Below the pieces are notes generated by a model. That model searched no databases, had not been told where the DNA came from, and saw only the letters and a list, made by a program, of their open reading frames with translations. From Pandoraea bronchicola (GTDB taxonomy: Bacteria; Pseudomonadota; Gammaproteobacteria; Burkholderiales; Burkholderiaceae), in the NCBI RefSeq assembly GCF_902459805.1, contig NZ_CABPST010000003.1, positions 310,001 to 374,000 on the forward strand: 64,000 bases of DNA, read 5' to 3'. A program made the position numbers and the translations under genes. Below are positions 11,767 through 20,344 of the stretch, piece after piece (positions within the stretch are counted from its first letter, which is position 1; the number at the start of each line of letters is the position of its first letter).

Positions 11767-12876
11767 TCAGTGACTGCCAGCGTGGCCGGTGGCCGCGCTG
11801 CGCTGTGCGTATGCCCAGGCGAGTTCGGCCATCGGACGCGCGCGTTTGCCCGCGTCGAGGGCCTGCTGGCTGGCCGCAGTGCCGTCGGCGACGCGTTTCA
11901 TGATTCCTTGCAGAATCGCGGCGATACGGAACATGTTGTACGCGAGATAGAAATGCCACTGCGCAGGCGGGGCGATGCCCGTGCGCTCGCCGTATCGGGT
12001 GACGTAGGCACCTTCATCGGGAATGCCGAGGGCTTGCCAGTCGAGCCCGCCAATGCCGCGAAACACGCCGGGGCTCACGTGCCATGCCATGCAGTGGTAA
12101 CTGAAGTCGGCGAGCGGGTCGCCCAGCGTCGACAACTCCCAGTCGAGCACGGCGAGCACGCGGGGTTCGGTCGGATGGAAGATCAGGTTGTCGAGGCGAA
12201 AGTCGCCATGCACGATGGTCGTGCGCTCGGGGGTGTCCGTGGGGAGGTGCGCGGGCAGCCATTCGATGAGCCGGTCCATCGCATCGATGGTTTCCGTCTC
12301 GGAAGCGCGGTACTGTTTGCTCCACCGGGCAATCTGCCGCGCGATGTAGTCACCGGGCTTGCCGTAGGATTCGAGCCCGATGGCGCGATAGTCGACCCGG
12401 TGCAATGCCGAGATGACGCGGTTCATTTCGTCGTAGATGGCGCTGCGCTCGGCCACAGTCATGCCGGGCAGCGATGGGTCCCACAACACGCGTCCCGGCA
12501 CAAAATCCATGACATAGAACGCCAGCCCGATCACGCTTTCGTCTTCGCACAACCCTCGCATGCGAGCGACGGGGACGTCGGTGCCTGCGAGGGCATCCAT
12601 CACGCGGTATTCGCGCTCGATAGCGTGGGCCGACGGGAGGAGTTTGGCCGCCGGTGCGGGCTTGGTGCGCAGCACGTAGGCGGCGCCGGCAGTCGTGACG
12701 CGATAAGTGGGATTGGACTGACCGCCGTTGAATTGGGAGAGGGTCAGCGGCCCGGCGAAGCCGTCAACGTGAGCGGTGAGCCAGCGCTCGAGCGCTGCGG
12801 TATCGAAGGGCGCGCGCTCGCCCAGCGCGCGTTCGCCTGCAAATGCGGAAAAGTCCTGTGGAAGCTCCTCGGCCAT
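11767..12876 (-). CDS. Aminoglycoside-phosphotransferase-fold kinase (ACAD10/11 kinase-domain type)
   Basis: This 369-residue protein has the APH kinase fold: an N-lobe with [12 protein letters not shown] and YVLRTKP, a catalytic loop [12 protein letters not shown] (HGDxxxxN, Asp base), and a metal-binding [14 protein letters not shown] (residues about 235). The sequence is that of the APH family fused to acyl-CoA dehydrogenase in ACAD10/11 and found alone as LvaA, which phosphorylates the 4-hydroxyl of 4-hydroxyacyl-CoA. The adjoining acyl-CoA dehydrogenase gene 11 bp downstream supports that reading over antibiotic resistance. A 9-bp GC inverted repeat (12941-12967) lies in the gap upstream. 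Confidence 0.9.
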   Translation of the reverse strand: MAEELPQDFSAFAGERALGERAPFDTAALERWLTAHVDGFAGPLTLSQFNGGQSNPTYRVTTAGAAYVLRTKPAPAAKLLPSAHAIEREYRVMDALAGTDVPVARMRGLCEDESVIGLAFYVMDFVPGRVLWDPSLPGMTVAERSAIYDEMNRVISALHRVDYRAIGLESYGKPGDYIARQIARWSKQYRASETETIDAMDRLIEWLPAHLPTDTPERTTIVHGDFRLDNLIFHPTEPRVLAVLDWELSTLGDPLADFSYHCMAWHVSPGVFRGIGGLDWQALGIPDEGAYVTRYGERTGIAPPAQWHFYLAYNMFRIAAILQGIMKRVADGTAASQQALDAGKRARPMAELAWAYAQRSAATGHAGSH

Positions 12877-12991
12877 GCTGTCTCCTGCATTTCCGGTGCT
12901 ACGTTGATCGTGACGATTCGACGGCGTGATGCCCTTGCTGAGCGGCCGCGCGTATCGTGCGGCCGCTGAAAACCCTGATCCTGCAACGAAG

Positions 12992-13747
12992 TTATTCTCG
13001 CTTTCGGGTGCGCAGGAACGACGCGAAGATCTTCTCCATGACGGTCAGCCGATTATCGCGATGCAGCGGCTGCGGCGGCGCGAAGTTCATCAGGCGCACC
13101 ACCCAGTCCTCGGGCTTGTCGCCCACGTCGAGCGCGTTGATGCATGCGGGCGTCTGGGCGAGTTGGCCCAGAAAAAGGCGTCCGAGCGGATGCATGGCAT
13201 GCGAGAGAATCGCGCGATTCACGCCGCCATGCAACACCAGCAGCACGGTATCCCAAGACCTATCGGCCCGCAGTTCCGCCAGCGGCGGCACCACGCGGTC
13301 GAGCAGTTCACGGACCGACTCGCCGTTCATGAACCGTGTCTCTTCAGGCACAAGACCGTCGAACGCACTGAGAAACGCCTGCGCGATTTCGGCCGGCGGC
13401 ACGTCGGAAAGGCTGCCCGCGCGAATCTCCTCCCAGCACGACCATGTCTCGATATCGATCTGTTGCCCGGTCTCGGCCAGCACGCGCTGGGCCGTCTCGC
13501 GGGTCCGTGGCAGGCCGCTCACGATCACGCGGTCGAAGCGGATATTCTCGGCCGCGAAGGCGCGTCCGGCGGCACTGGCTTGCGAGCGGCCAAGCTCGTT
13601 GAGCGGGACGGCGTTGGCGTCGATGGGCTTGCCGCTGTCGTCGAAGTACGTAACGTCGCCATGGCGCATCAGATAGATGCGGCGGCGCTGCGGCGGCGTG
13701 AATGTCAAAGGACCGGCATCGGGGCCCGGATGGCCGAGTGAACTCAT
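12992..13747 (-). CDS. Histidine phosphatase (phosphoglycerate mutase-like) family protein
   Basis: The 251-residue protein carries the phosphohistidine motif YLMRHGDVTYF near residue 31 and the second catalytic histidine in LLVLHGGVNRAIL, with conserved arginines in SGLPRTRETAQ. This defines the branch-1 histidine phosphatase family. The start at 13747 (MSSLGHPGPD) has AGGAGA upstream. It lies between the crotonase gene and the kinase-like gene of the acyl-CoA operon, so its substrate may be a phosphorylated intermediate of that pathway, although this is only inference from position. Confidence 0.88.
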   Translation of the reverse strand: MSSLGHPGPDAGPLTFTPPQRRRIYLMRHGDVTYFDDSGKPIDANAVPLNELGRSQASAAGRAFAAENIRFDRVIVSGLPRTRETAQRVLAETGQQIDIETWSCWEEIRAGSLSDVPPAEIAQAFLSAFDGLVPEETRFMNGESVRELLDRVVPPLAELRADRSWDTVLLVLHGGVNRAILSHAMHPLGRLFLGQLAQTPACINALDVGDKPEDWVVRLMNFAPPQPLHRDNRLTVMEKIFASFLRTRKRE

Positions 13748-13852
13748 GCGGAAATTCTCCTGAACGGACCGGCAGACGATTGGCGACTGCGGCAAAGCGT
13801 TGACAGACGGCACACGTCGAAGGTTCGCGTGCGCCGTGCGTCTGTCAAACGG

Positions 13853-14632
13853 TCAGGCGTATTTTGCCGGACGTTTCTCAAGGAAGGCGCTGATACCTTC
13901 CAGACCGTCGGCGTGGTGGAGCGAGGCGACGAAGCTGTCGCGCTCCGCTCCCAACTGCGATGACAGCGTCTGGCTGGCCCCGCTCTCGATGAGCGTCTTG
14001 ATGCGGCCGACGGCGTTCGGCGAGAGCTGGGCGAGATCGGTCGCCCAGTTCAGCGCTTCGGCGCGGGCCTGGCCGGGCGCGACCACGCGGTTGACAAGTC
14101 CGGCGGCGGCCAGGCGCGTCGCCGCCACCGGCTTGCCCTCGAGCAGAATTTCGGTGGCGAGCGGGCGGGGCAACGCTTGCGAGAGAAACCACGAACCACC
14201 GCCGTCGGGCGTGAGGCCAACCTTGACGTAGGCCATCACGAACTTGGCGTTATCGGCCGCGACGAGCAGATCGCACGCTAGTGCGAGCGAGAAGCCTGCG
14301 CCGGCGGCAGCCCCTTCGACAGCCGCGATGATCGGCTTCGGACAAGCACGCAGCGCTTCAATCCATTCGGCCAGTGCATCGATACTGGCGGCCTGCACCG
14401 ACGGATCTTTCTGCCGATTCTCCAGCAGCCGGTTAAGGTTGCCGCCTGCGCAGAAGAAGTTATCGGCGCCGGTGAGCACCACGGCCCGCACGGACGCATC
14501 GCGCTCGGCGGTGGCCAGCGCTTCGACGCCGGCAGCATACATATCCGGATGCAGCGCATTGCGCGCCCCGGGGTTGGACAGCGTCAGGACCAGCGTCTGG
14601 TCGACGCGTTCGGCAAGCAGTTCGGCGCTCAT
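13853..14632 (-). CDS. Enoyl-CoA hydratase/isomerase, PaaG-like
   Basis: A 259-residue crotonase. The oxyanion-hole segments are visible in NFFCAGGNLNRL and AAAGAGFSLALACDLLVAA. At the position of the second catalytic glutamate of hydratases the sequence reads KVGLTPDGGGSWFL, with Asp, as in PaaG, which acts as a 1,2-epoxyphenylacetyl-CoA or double-bond isomerase. The start at 14632 gives MSAELLAERVDQTLVLTL. It sits 16 bp after the 3-hydroxyacyl-CoA dehydrogenase gene in the same operon. Whether it is a hydratase or an isomerase is not certain. Confidence 0.9.
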   Translation of the reverse strand: MSAELLAERVDQTLVLTLSNPGARNALHPDMYAAGVEALATAERDASVRAVVLTGADNFFCAGGNLNRLLENRQKDPSVQAASIDALAEWIEALRACPKPIIAAVEGAAAGAGFSLALACDLLVAADNAKFVMAYVKVGLTPDGGGSWFLSQALPRPLATEILLEGKPVAATRLAAAGLVNRVVAPGQARAEALNWATDLAQLSPNAVGRIKTLIESGASQTLSSQLGAERDSFVASLHHADGLEGISAFLEKRPAKYA

Positions 14633-14648
14633 GGGGCGAGTCTCCGGA

Positions 14649-16205
14649 TCACTGTTCTTCGGTGAGCAGCGACACGCCGAGCTGCGCGCGGCGCGAGAGC
14701 CACGGCGACGGGCGATAACGCGGGTCGCCGTAGAACGATTGCAGATTGCGCAGGACGGTGAGCAACTGGCGTGCGCCGACAGCGTCGCCCAGTGCGAGCG
14801 GACCCTTGGCGTAGCCCAGACCCAACGTGACGGCGCGATCGATGTCGCCCGGCGTAGCAATGCGTTGCTGCGCGATGTCGGCGCCGATATTCACGATGGT
14901 GGCGATCACGCGTTGCGCGACGAAACCCGCCGAGTCGCGGATCACCGTCACTGGCGTGCCGCCGTGGGCAAACAGCGCATGCGCGGCGCGGCGCGCGTCG
15001 GGCGTCGTGACTGGCGTGGTCATCAGCGTGTGGCGCTTCGCCCCGGCGAGCGGCAGCAGCGTGTCGACGGCCACGGTGCGCGTTGCGTCGAGACCTTGTT
15101 CGACGGCGCAGGTCGTGGCATCGAGCCCCAGCGGCGTGACAACGATCAGTGCCGTCTCCGACGGCTTGTCGCCGCTTTCGATGCTCACGCCGGTCGCACC
15201 CAGCAGTTCGACCACGGCGGCGAAGCCGCGCGCATCGGCCCGGCTGACCCAGACGCTGGCCGGCAGGGTGTCGGGGGCGGGGGCTTCGGCGGGGACTTGT
15301 TGCTTGCCGTCGACGTAGCGATAGAAGCCTTCGCCCACTTTGCGGCCGAGCAGCCCGCCGGCGAAACGTACGGCGGTGATCGGCGACGGACGGAAGCGCG
15401 CCTCTTCGTAGAACTGGTGGTAGATCGACTCCATCACCGGGTGCGAGACGTCGAGTGCGGTGAGGTCGAGCAACTCGAACGTGCCGAGACGGAAGCCGGC
15501 TTGCTCGCGCAGGATGCGGTCGATGTCGGCGAAGCTCGCCACACCTTCGCTTGCCACGCGCAGGCCTTCGGTGTTCATGCCGCGTCCCGCGTGATTGACG
15601 ATGAAGCCCGGCATGTCCTTGCAGCGCACGGCGGTATGTCCCATGCGCTGGCCCAGCGCGAGCAGCGCGTCGCCGACTTCGGGGGCGGTGCGCAGGCCGT
15701 CGATGACTTCGACCACCTTCATGAGCGGCACCGGGTTGAAGAAGTGGTACCCGGCCACGCGCGCCGGACGCTCGCACGCTGCCGCAATCGCCGTGATCGA
15801 CAGCGACGAGGTGTTCGACGCGAGGATCGCATCGGCCGCGACAATGCCTTCGAGCGAGCGGAACAGGTCGCGCTTGATCTCGAGCTTCTCGATGATGGCT
15901 TCGACGACAAGCTGGCAATCGGCCAGGTCCTCAAGCGCATGACATGCCTGCAGGCGCCCCATCGTCGCCTCGACGCTGGACGCCTCGATCTTGCCCTTCG
16001 CGGCGAGCTTGTCCAGCGTGTCACGCAGGGCTTGCAGCGCGGCTTGCACGGCCTGGGCGTTGGTGTCATACAGCTTCACGCGCAGACCGGCTTGCGCGGC
16101 GATCTGGGCGATGCCACGGCCCATGGCGCCGGCACCGACGATGCCCAGCACATCGATAGCCTTGGCCGGGGTGTTCTCAGGGGCCGGGGAGGAGGATGCA
16201 GTCAT
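14649..16205 (-). CDS. 3-hydroxyacyl-CoA dehydrogenase, PaaH/PaaC type
   Basis: This 518-residue protein has an N-terminal Rossmann domain (GIVGAGAMGRGIAQIAAQAG, residues about 20-39), the catalytic SNTSSLSITAIA and YHFFNPVPLMKVVE segments with the His-Glu pair, and two copies of the 3HCDH C-terminal domain (around MPGFIVNHAGRGMNTEGL and SAGFVAQRVIATIVNIGAD). This tandem arrangement is that of PaaH/PaaC, the NAD-dependent 3-hydroxyadipyl-CoA dehydrogenase. It is the first gene of a five-gene minus-strand operon and lies just downstream of a TetR-type palindrome. No other phenylacetate genes are near, so the operon may serve another acyl-CoA route. Confidence 0.92.
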   Translation of the reverse strand: MTASSSPAPENTPAKAIDVLGIVGAGAMGRGIAQIAAQAGLRVKLYDTNAQAVQAALQALRDTLDKLAAKGKIEASSVEATMGRLQACHALEDLADCQLVVEAIIEKLEIKRDLFRSLEGIVAADAILASNTSSLSITAIAAACERPARVAGYHFFNPVPLMKVVEVIDGLRTAPEVGDALLALGQRMGHTAVRCKDMPGFIVNHAGRGMNTEGLRVASEGVASFADIDRILREQAGFRLGTFELLDLTALDVSHPVMESIYHQFYEEARFRPSPITAVRFAGGLLGRKVGEGFYRYVDGKQQVPAEAPAPDTLPASVWVSRADARGFAAVVELLGATGVSIESGDKPSETALIVVTPLGLDATTCAVEQGLDATRTVAVDTLLPLAGAKRHTLMTTPVTTPDARRAAHALFAHGGTPVTVIRDSAGFVAQRVIATIVNIGADIAQQRIATPGDIDRAVTLGLGYAKGPLALGDAVGARQLLTVLRNLQSFYGDPRYRPSPWLSRRAQLGVSLLTEEQ

Positions 16206-16774
16206 TCGGAGTGTCTCGAGGTTGGTGTCGATGGTCGTCGATCGGTGTTGTTCTGTTGGCTTGCATGGGGCAGCACGGCGTGACTCGATATTCTATCGTC
16301 CGACCGGTCGGTCGGGAAATGAATTTCCTGCCAAGTTGCGCAGTGATGCAAACCGATGCCCTATCGCGTTGCCGCTATTGTCGCCGATCTCGCTGCGGCT
16401 GCCAGCGCTTGTTCCGCTGGGCGGTCGGCGGTTGACTGGCGTCGGGCGGGCGCATGCCGTCGGGTTCGGTGGCGGATTTCGGGACGCCTTCCGGGGCGTG
16501 AGTCGTGCGAACGGTCGTGCGATGCCGTTACACTGCGGGTGGCCGCCAGTCGCAATGGTACTCGCCGCACCCATCGCCATCCGTGGCGACGGGCAACACT
16601 ACGCCGTGATGGCGTAGTCCGGCGACGATACCGCAAGCGCGAGCCGCGACCGGCTGCTAACGAGACGCCGCCACCGCATTGGGGCGGCGCGCCAGGGACG
16701 CATCATGAAACTGCGCACGGACTACGGCGCCTCAACGACAACAGAGGTGCTGGTCATGCCGCATGGGAGACATC
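16206..16774. other. Intergenic region between divergent acyl-CoA operon and GST gene
   Basis: No gene is supported in this 569-bp stretch; short reading frames in it are Arg/Ala-rich and have no recognisable motif. The left part holds the operon's operator-like palindromes and a possible minus-strand -10 (TAGAAT, complement of 16290-16295). The right part should hold the GST promoter; GGGAGA at 16765-16770 is its ribosome-binding site. Confidence 0.5.
16300..16311. promoter_or_regulatory. TetR-type palindromic operator of the acyl-CoA operon
   Basis: The perfect 12-bp palindrome CCGACCGGTCGG lies 95 bp upstream of the 3-hydroxyacyl-CoA dehydrogenase start, extended by a further GTCGG. It sits between a possible minus-strand -10 TAGAAT (16290-16295) and the -35 region. 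A second palindrome, GGAAATGAATTTCC, follows at 16315-16328. Motifs of this GACCGGTC form are typical of TetR-family repressors of fatty-acid genes. No tetR gene lies in the window. Confidence 0.65.
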
Positions 16775-17431
16775 ATGTTGAAGCTGTACGGCTTTCCAAT
16801 CAGTAACTACTACAACAAGGTCAAGGTTGTGCTGTACGAGAAGGGCTTGCCCTTCGAAGCGTTAGAGTCGGTCCCCTGTCAGGAAGAGTGGATGCTGCAA
16901 TGCTCGCCACTCGGTAAGGTGCCGTATCTGGAGACGGAGAACGGTTTTCTGACCGAATCGCAAGTGATTTGCGATTTCCTTGAGGCGGCGCATCCGTCTC
17001 CCGCGCTCTTCTCGAAAGATCCGTGGCAGCAGGCCAAGGAGCGCGAACTGCTGACGATGACGGAGTTGCATCTGGAACTGGTGGTGCGCGAGGTGTACAC
17101 GCAGGCATTCTTCGGCGGCACGGTGTCGGAAGGCACGCGCAATCGCACGGAGAAGCTGCTGCGCCGGAACATCGTGGCGTTCAAGCGGCTGGCGAAGTTC
17201 GCGCCGTACGTGGCGGGCGACACGTTCTCGATGGCGGACGTCGCGGCCGGTATACATCTGCCGATCCTCGGTATGGCCACGCAAGCGGTCTATGGCGAAG
17301 ACTTCCTGCAAGCGGCCGGCATCGACTGGAAGGCGTATAGCAAGCGACTCGCCGAGCGCGAGTCGTTTCAGCGTATGCGCGCCGATCAGAAGGCCTATCA
17401 ACAGGCACAGCAGGCGAAGAAGGCGGGGTAA
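16775..17431 (+). CDS. Glutathione S-transferase family protein
   Basis: This 218-residue GST has the N-terminal thioredoxin-like domain (MLKLYGFPISNYYNKVKVVLYEKGLPFE, GKVPYLETENGFLTESQVICDFLE with the cis-Pro and ES glutathione-binding pair) and a helical C-terminal domain with the GDTFSMADVAAG box. The start at 16775 is chosen because MLKLYGF begins the first strand and GGGAGA precedes it; an ATG 12 bases upstream is in frame. A bidirectional terminator follows. The substrate is unknown. Confidence 0.88.
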   Translation: MLKLYGFPISNYYNKVKVVLYEKGLPFEALESVPCQEEWMLQCSPLGKVPYLETENGFLTESQVICDFLEAAHPSPALFSKDPWQQAKERELLTMTELHLELVVREVYTQAFFGGTVSEGTRNRTEKLLRRNIVAFKRLAKFAPYVAGDTFSMADVAAGIHLPILGMATQAVYGEDFLQAAGIDWKAYSKRLAERESFQRMRADQKAYQQAQQAKKAG

Positions 17432-17503
17432 GTCAGCCGTCCGCCATCGGTCAGGCGAGAAGGGGAGTCCCCCGTGCCTCGCATGATTCGCCGTCGTAAA
17501 ACG

Positions 17504-17538
17504 AAAGGGCCGCAATGCTTTAGATTGCGGCCCTTTTT
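17504..17538. terminator. Bidirectional intrinsic terminator
   Basis: A perfect 13-bp stem (AAAGGGCCGCAAT at 17504-17516 with ATTGCGGCCCTTT at 17524-17536, 7-nt loop) flanked by an A-run on the left and a T-run on the right serves the convergent GST (plus) and aminotransferase (minus) genes. Confidence 0.92.
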
Positions 17539-17563
17539 ACCGTGCGCTGACGGTTGTCAGCGC

Positions 17564-18796
17564 TCAGATCTTCGCCAGTCGCGACAGCGCTTCACGCAGC
17601 GTGTCGTCCTGCTTGGCGAAGCAGAAGCGCACGACACCCGATTCGTGCGGCTCATGATAGAACGCCGAGACCGGAATGGCGGCCACACCGATCTCACCGG
17701 TCAGCCACAGCGCGAAGTCGCCTTCGCTCATGTCGCTGATCGCACTGTAATCCACGCACTGGAAGTACGTGCCCTCGCACGGCAACAGCTTGAAGCGGGT
17801 GCCCGCCAGACCTTCACGGAACAGGTCACGCTTCTTCTGGTAGAAGCCCGAGAGTTCGAGATAAGGGGCGGGGTCGCGCATGTAGTCCGCCAGCCCGACT
17901 TGCATCGGCGTGTTGACCGTGAACACGTTGAACTGATGCACCTTGCGGAATTCCGCCGAGAGAGCGGCCGGTGCCGCCACGAAGCCGACCTTCCAGCCCG
18001 TCACGTGATACGTTTTGCCAAAGCTCGACACAATGAAGCTGCGGCGTGCGAGTTCCGGATGGCGCGCCACACTTTCGTGCCGCTTGCCGTCGTACACCAT
18101 GTGTTCGTAGACCTCATCCGAGATCAACAGAATGTCGGTGCCCGCCACGATCTCGGCGAGCTTCGCCAGATCCTGCTCATGCCACACGGTGCCGCTCGGG
18201 TTGTGCGGCGTGTTGAACAGGATGAGACGCGTGCGCGGCGTGATCGCGGCTGCCAGCTTGTCGAACGGAATGCGGAACTCGGGCGCTTCGAGCGTGATGA
18301 ACACCGGCTTGCCCCCGGCCAGCTCGATCGACGGGACATAGCTGTCATACGTCGGCTCGAACACGATCACTTCGTCGCCCGGATGCACGCTCGCGAGAAT
18401 CGCCGTGAGCAGCGCCTGCGTGGCGCCGGCCGTGACCGTGATTTCCGTGTTCCAGTCGTATTGCTGACCGTAGAGGTTGCCGATCTTGTCCGCAATGGCC
18501 TGACGCAACGCCGGTACGCCAGCCATCGGCGGGTACTGGTTGTGGCCTTCGCGCATGGCGCGCGAGACGGCGTCGACGATCTTCGGATCGCAAGCGAAGT
18601 CGGGGAAGCCCTGCCCCAGGTTCACCGCCTGCTTCTCGGCAGCCAGCGCCGACATCACGGTGAAGATGGTGGTGCCGACGTTCGGCAAACGCGAGGCGAG
18701 CGGCGGGGCAGTCAGCGCCTGAGGGGTTGACTCGGCGGATGCGGCGGATGCGGCGGATGCGGCGGGTGCGGTGGAAGCGGTGTGAGGCGCGTTCAT
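17564..18796 (-). CDS. PLP-dependent aminotransferase, methionine aminotransferase (YbdL)-like
   Basis: A 410-residue fold-type I class I/II aminotransferase. Visible features are FNTPHNPSGTVW with the substrate-binding Asn, LISDEVYEHMVYDG with the PLP-binding Asp-x-x-Tyr, the Schiff-base lysine in SSFGKTYHVTGWKVG (K261) and a C-terminal VRFCFAK arginine. The sequence from SRLPNVGTTIFTVMSALAAE and NLGQGFPDF resembles YbdL and kynurenine-aminotransferase-like enzymes that use methionine. The first 35 residues are Ala/Ser-rich and arise from a 9-bp tandem repeat; the enzyme core starts near residue 34. Methionine transamination is the likeliest role, at moderate certainty. Confidence 0.9.
   Translation of the reverse strand: MNAPHTASTAPAASAASAASAESTPQALTAPPLASRLPNVGTTIFTVMSALAAEKQAVNLGQGFPDFACDPKIVDAVSRAMREGHNQYPPMAGVPALRQAIADKIGNLYGQQYDWNTEITVTAGATQALLTAILASVHPGDEVIVFEPTYDSYVPSIELAGGKPVFITLEAPEFRIPFDKLAAAITPRTRLILFNTPHNPSGTVWHEQDLAKLAEIVAGTDILLISDEVYEHMVYDGKRHESVARHPELARRSFIVSSFGKTYHVTGWKVGFVAAPAALSAEFRKVHQFNVFTVNTPMQVGLADYMRDPAPYLELSGFYQKKRDLFREGLAGTRFKLLPCEGTYFQCVDYSAISDMSEGDFALWLTGEIGVAAIPVSAFYHEPHESGVVRFCFAKQDDTLREALSRLAKI
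18734..18778. repeat. 9-bp tandem repeat in the aminotransferase N-terminus
   Basis: Three exact copies of GGCGGATGC (18734-18760) are followed by two variants (GGCGGGTGC, GGTGGAAGC) to 18778. Read on the minus strand the unit codes for Ala-Ser-Ala, so copy-number change would keep the frame and alter only the length of the Ala/Ser leader. Confidence 0.9.
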
Positions 18797-18937
18797 TTAT
18801 ACGATGGACGATGCAGTGATCAGGCCGTCATTCTAACGCTGCTGCGCTTGGCATGCGGCCGATGCGCGGTAGCCGGGCCTTCGATTTCGGACATTCCTTA
18901 ACCCGTTCTGCGGCCATTCCGATCGGGCCATTGGCGC

Positions 18938-19450
18938 CTACGCGCTCGGCATCAGCAACGACGTGAACGCGCTCGCCGTCACGATACGAAAACCGAACTG
19001 CCGGGCCACGCGGCTGCGCAGCTTCAATACGGCCTTGTCCTTGCTGACGAGCCAGTGTGCGTGCCCGTCACGTGCGGCTTCGAGGAACTTCTGATCGTCG
19101 CGGTCGCGGCATAACGGTAGCTGGGCGGCGGGTGGGGCGTCTTCCGGTACCACAATGCGGTGTGTGTGGGCATCGACCCAGGCGAGGGCGGCGGCGTTGT
19201 CGATCGCGCGTGACGAGAATTGCGGGTAGGTGAGCACTACGGCGAGTTCGTCGCGGCAGCGCGGCGCCATGAGCGCGGTGAGGCGGCGCTCGACGAGGGC
19301 GTCGCGCACGGGCCGCGCAACGGGATCGTCGAAGACCAGCAGATCGATCCAGACATTGGTATCGAGCACTACGCGCGGCGGTGTGGCAAGCGTATCGATG
19401 TGCTCGGCGAAGGCCCGTTCGGCGGGCGTGGCAACAGCGTTTTGAAGCAT
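18938..19450 (-). CDS. PIN-domain protein, putative toxin component
   Basis: This 170-residue protein has the PIN (PilT N-terminal) nuclease fold of the 'putative toxin-antitoxin system toxin component, PIN family' (COG1569-like): [17 protein letters not shown] with the first acidic residue, a [15 protein letters not shown] segment, and [29 protein letters not shown] with the D-x-D/K cluster. Acidic residues for metal binding are present. The start at 19450 ([11 protein letters not shown]) is the last ATG giving a normal N-terminus. No antitoxin-like small gene adjoins it; its 5' end lies 47 bp from the divergent yaaA. Function as an RNase is inferred from family. Confidence 0.82.
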   Translation of the reverse strand: MLQNAVATPAERAFAEHIDTLATPPRVVLDTNVWIDLLVFDDPVARPVRDALVERRLTALMAPRCRDELAVVLTYPQFSSRAIDNAAALAWVDAHTHRIVVPEDAPPAAQLPLCRDRDDQKFLEAARDGHAHWLVSKDKAVLKLRSRVARQFGFRIVTASAFTSLLMPSA

Positions 19451-19497
19451 TGGATAGAATGTCGGTTTCTCGTTTTCGCAGGAACGCTGCACCCGAT

Positions 19498-20277
19498 ATG
19501 ATAATTGTTCTCTCGCCGGCCAAATCGCTCGACTACGAAACGCCGCCGCACGTGAGCACGCACACCGTGCCGCAGTTCGTCGACGACGCTGCCGAACTGA
19601 TCGAAGGCCTGCGTGAACTGAGCCCCGCTCAGGTCGGCTCGCTGATGAGCATTTCCGATCAGCTGGCGGCGCTGAACGCCACCCGTTATGCCGACTGGAC
19701 ACCCCGTTTCGATACGAGCAACGCCAAGCAGGCCGTGCTCGCCTTCAATGGCGACGTGTACGAAGGGCTTGCCGCCCGCTCCCTGAGCGCCACCCAGCTC
19801 GATTTCGCGCAGAAGCACCTGCGAATCCTGTCCGGCCTGTATGGCGTGCTGCGTCCGCTCGATCTGCTGCAGCCGTATCGACTGGAGATGGGCACGCGCT
19901 TCGTCAACAAGCGCGGGCGCGATCTGTATGCGTTCTGGGGGGAGCGCGTGACGCATACGATCAACGCGTCGCTCGCGGAGCATGCCGAGACGCGTCGCGT
20001 GCTTGTGAATCTGGCGTCCGAAGAGTACTTCAAGGTCATCAAGCGCCGTCTGGTGGCCGCGCCGGTGATTACGCCGGTGTTCGAAGACTGGAAAGGCGGC
20101 AAGTACAAGATCATCAGCTTCTACGCCAAACGGGCACGCGGTCTGATGGCGCGTTATGCGATCGAGCGCGGCGTGACCGATGTGCAGCAGCTCAAGGCGT
20201 TCGATAGCGAGGGCTATGCATTCGACGACAGCGTGTCGAACGATTCGCTCTGGGTGTTCCGCCGTCGCGTGGCCTGA
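19498..20277 (+). CDS. yaaA: Peroxide stress protein YaaA
   Basis: The 259-residue protein begins [14 protein letters not shown] and contains [37 protein letters not shown] and [13 protein letters not shown], the defining blocks of the YaaA/DUF328 family. In E. coli YaaA lowers free intracellular iron during H2O2 stress and binds DNA. The start at 19498 fits the family N-terminus exactly. The gene is divergent from the PIN-domain gene, so both may share the 47-bp gap as a promoter region; no clear OxyR site was recognised. Confidence 0.95.
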   Translation: MIIVLSPAKSLDYETPPHVSTHTVPQFVDDAAELIEGLRELSPAQVGSLMSISDQLAALNATRYADWTPRFDTSNAKQAVLAFNGDVYEGLAARSLSATQLDFAQKHLRILSGLYGVLRPLDLLQPYRLEMGTRFVNKRGRDLYAFWGERVTHTINASLAEHAETRRVLVNLASEEYFKVIKRRLVAAPVITPVFEDWKGGKYKIISFYAKRARGLMARYAIERGVTDVQQLKAFDSEGYAFDDSVSNDSLWVFRRRVA

Positions 20278-20344
20278 CGCCAGCCGACCTCCGGCCCCGT
20301 GGGAAGGTCCCCGGGGCTTTCCATTTCCGCCAGCGAGACAAGTC

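Noticed and set aside
12941-12967. 9-bp GC inverted repeat with NotI-like sites inside the acyl-CoA operon
   Set aside because: No T-tract on either strand and it lies within an operon, so I did not list it as a terminator.
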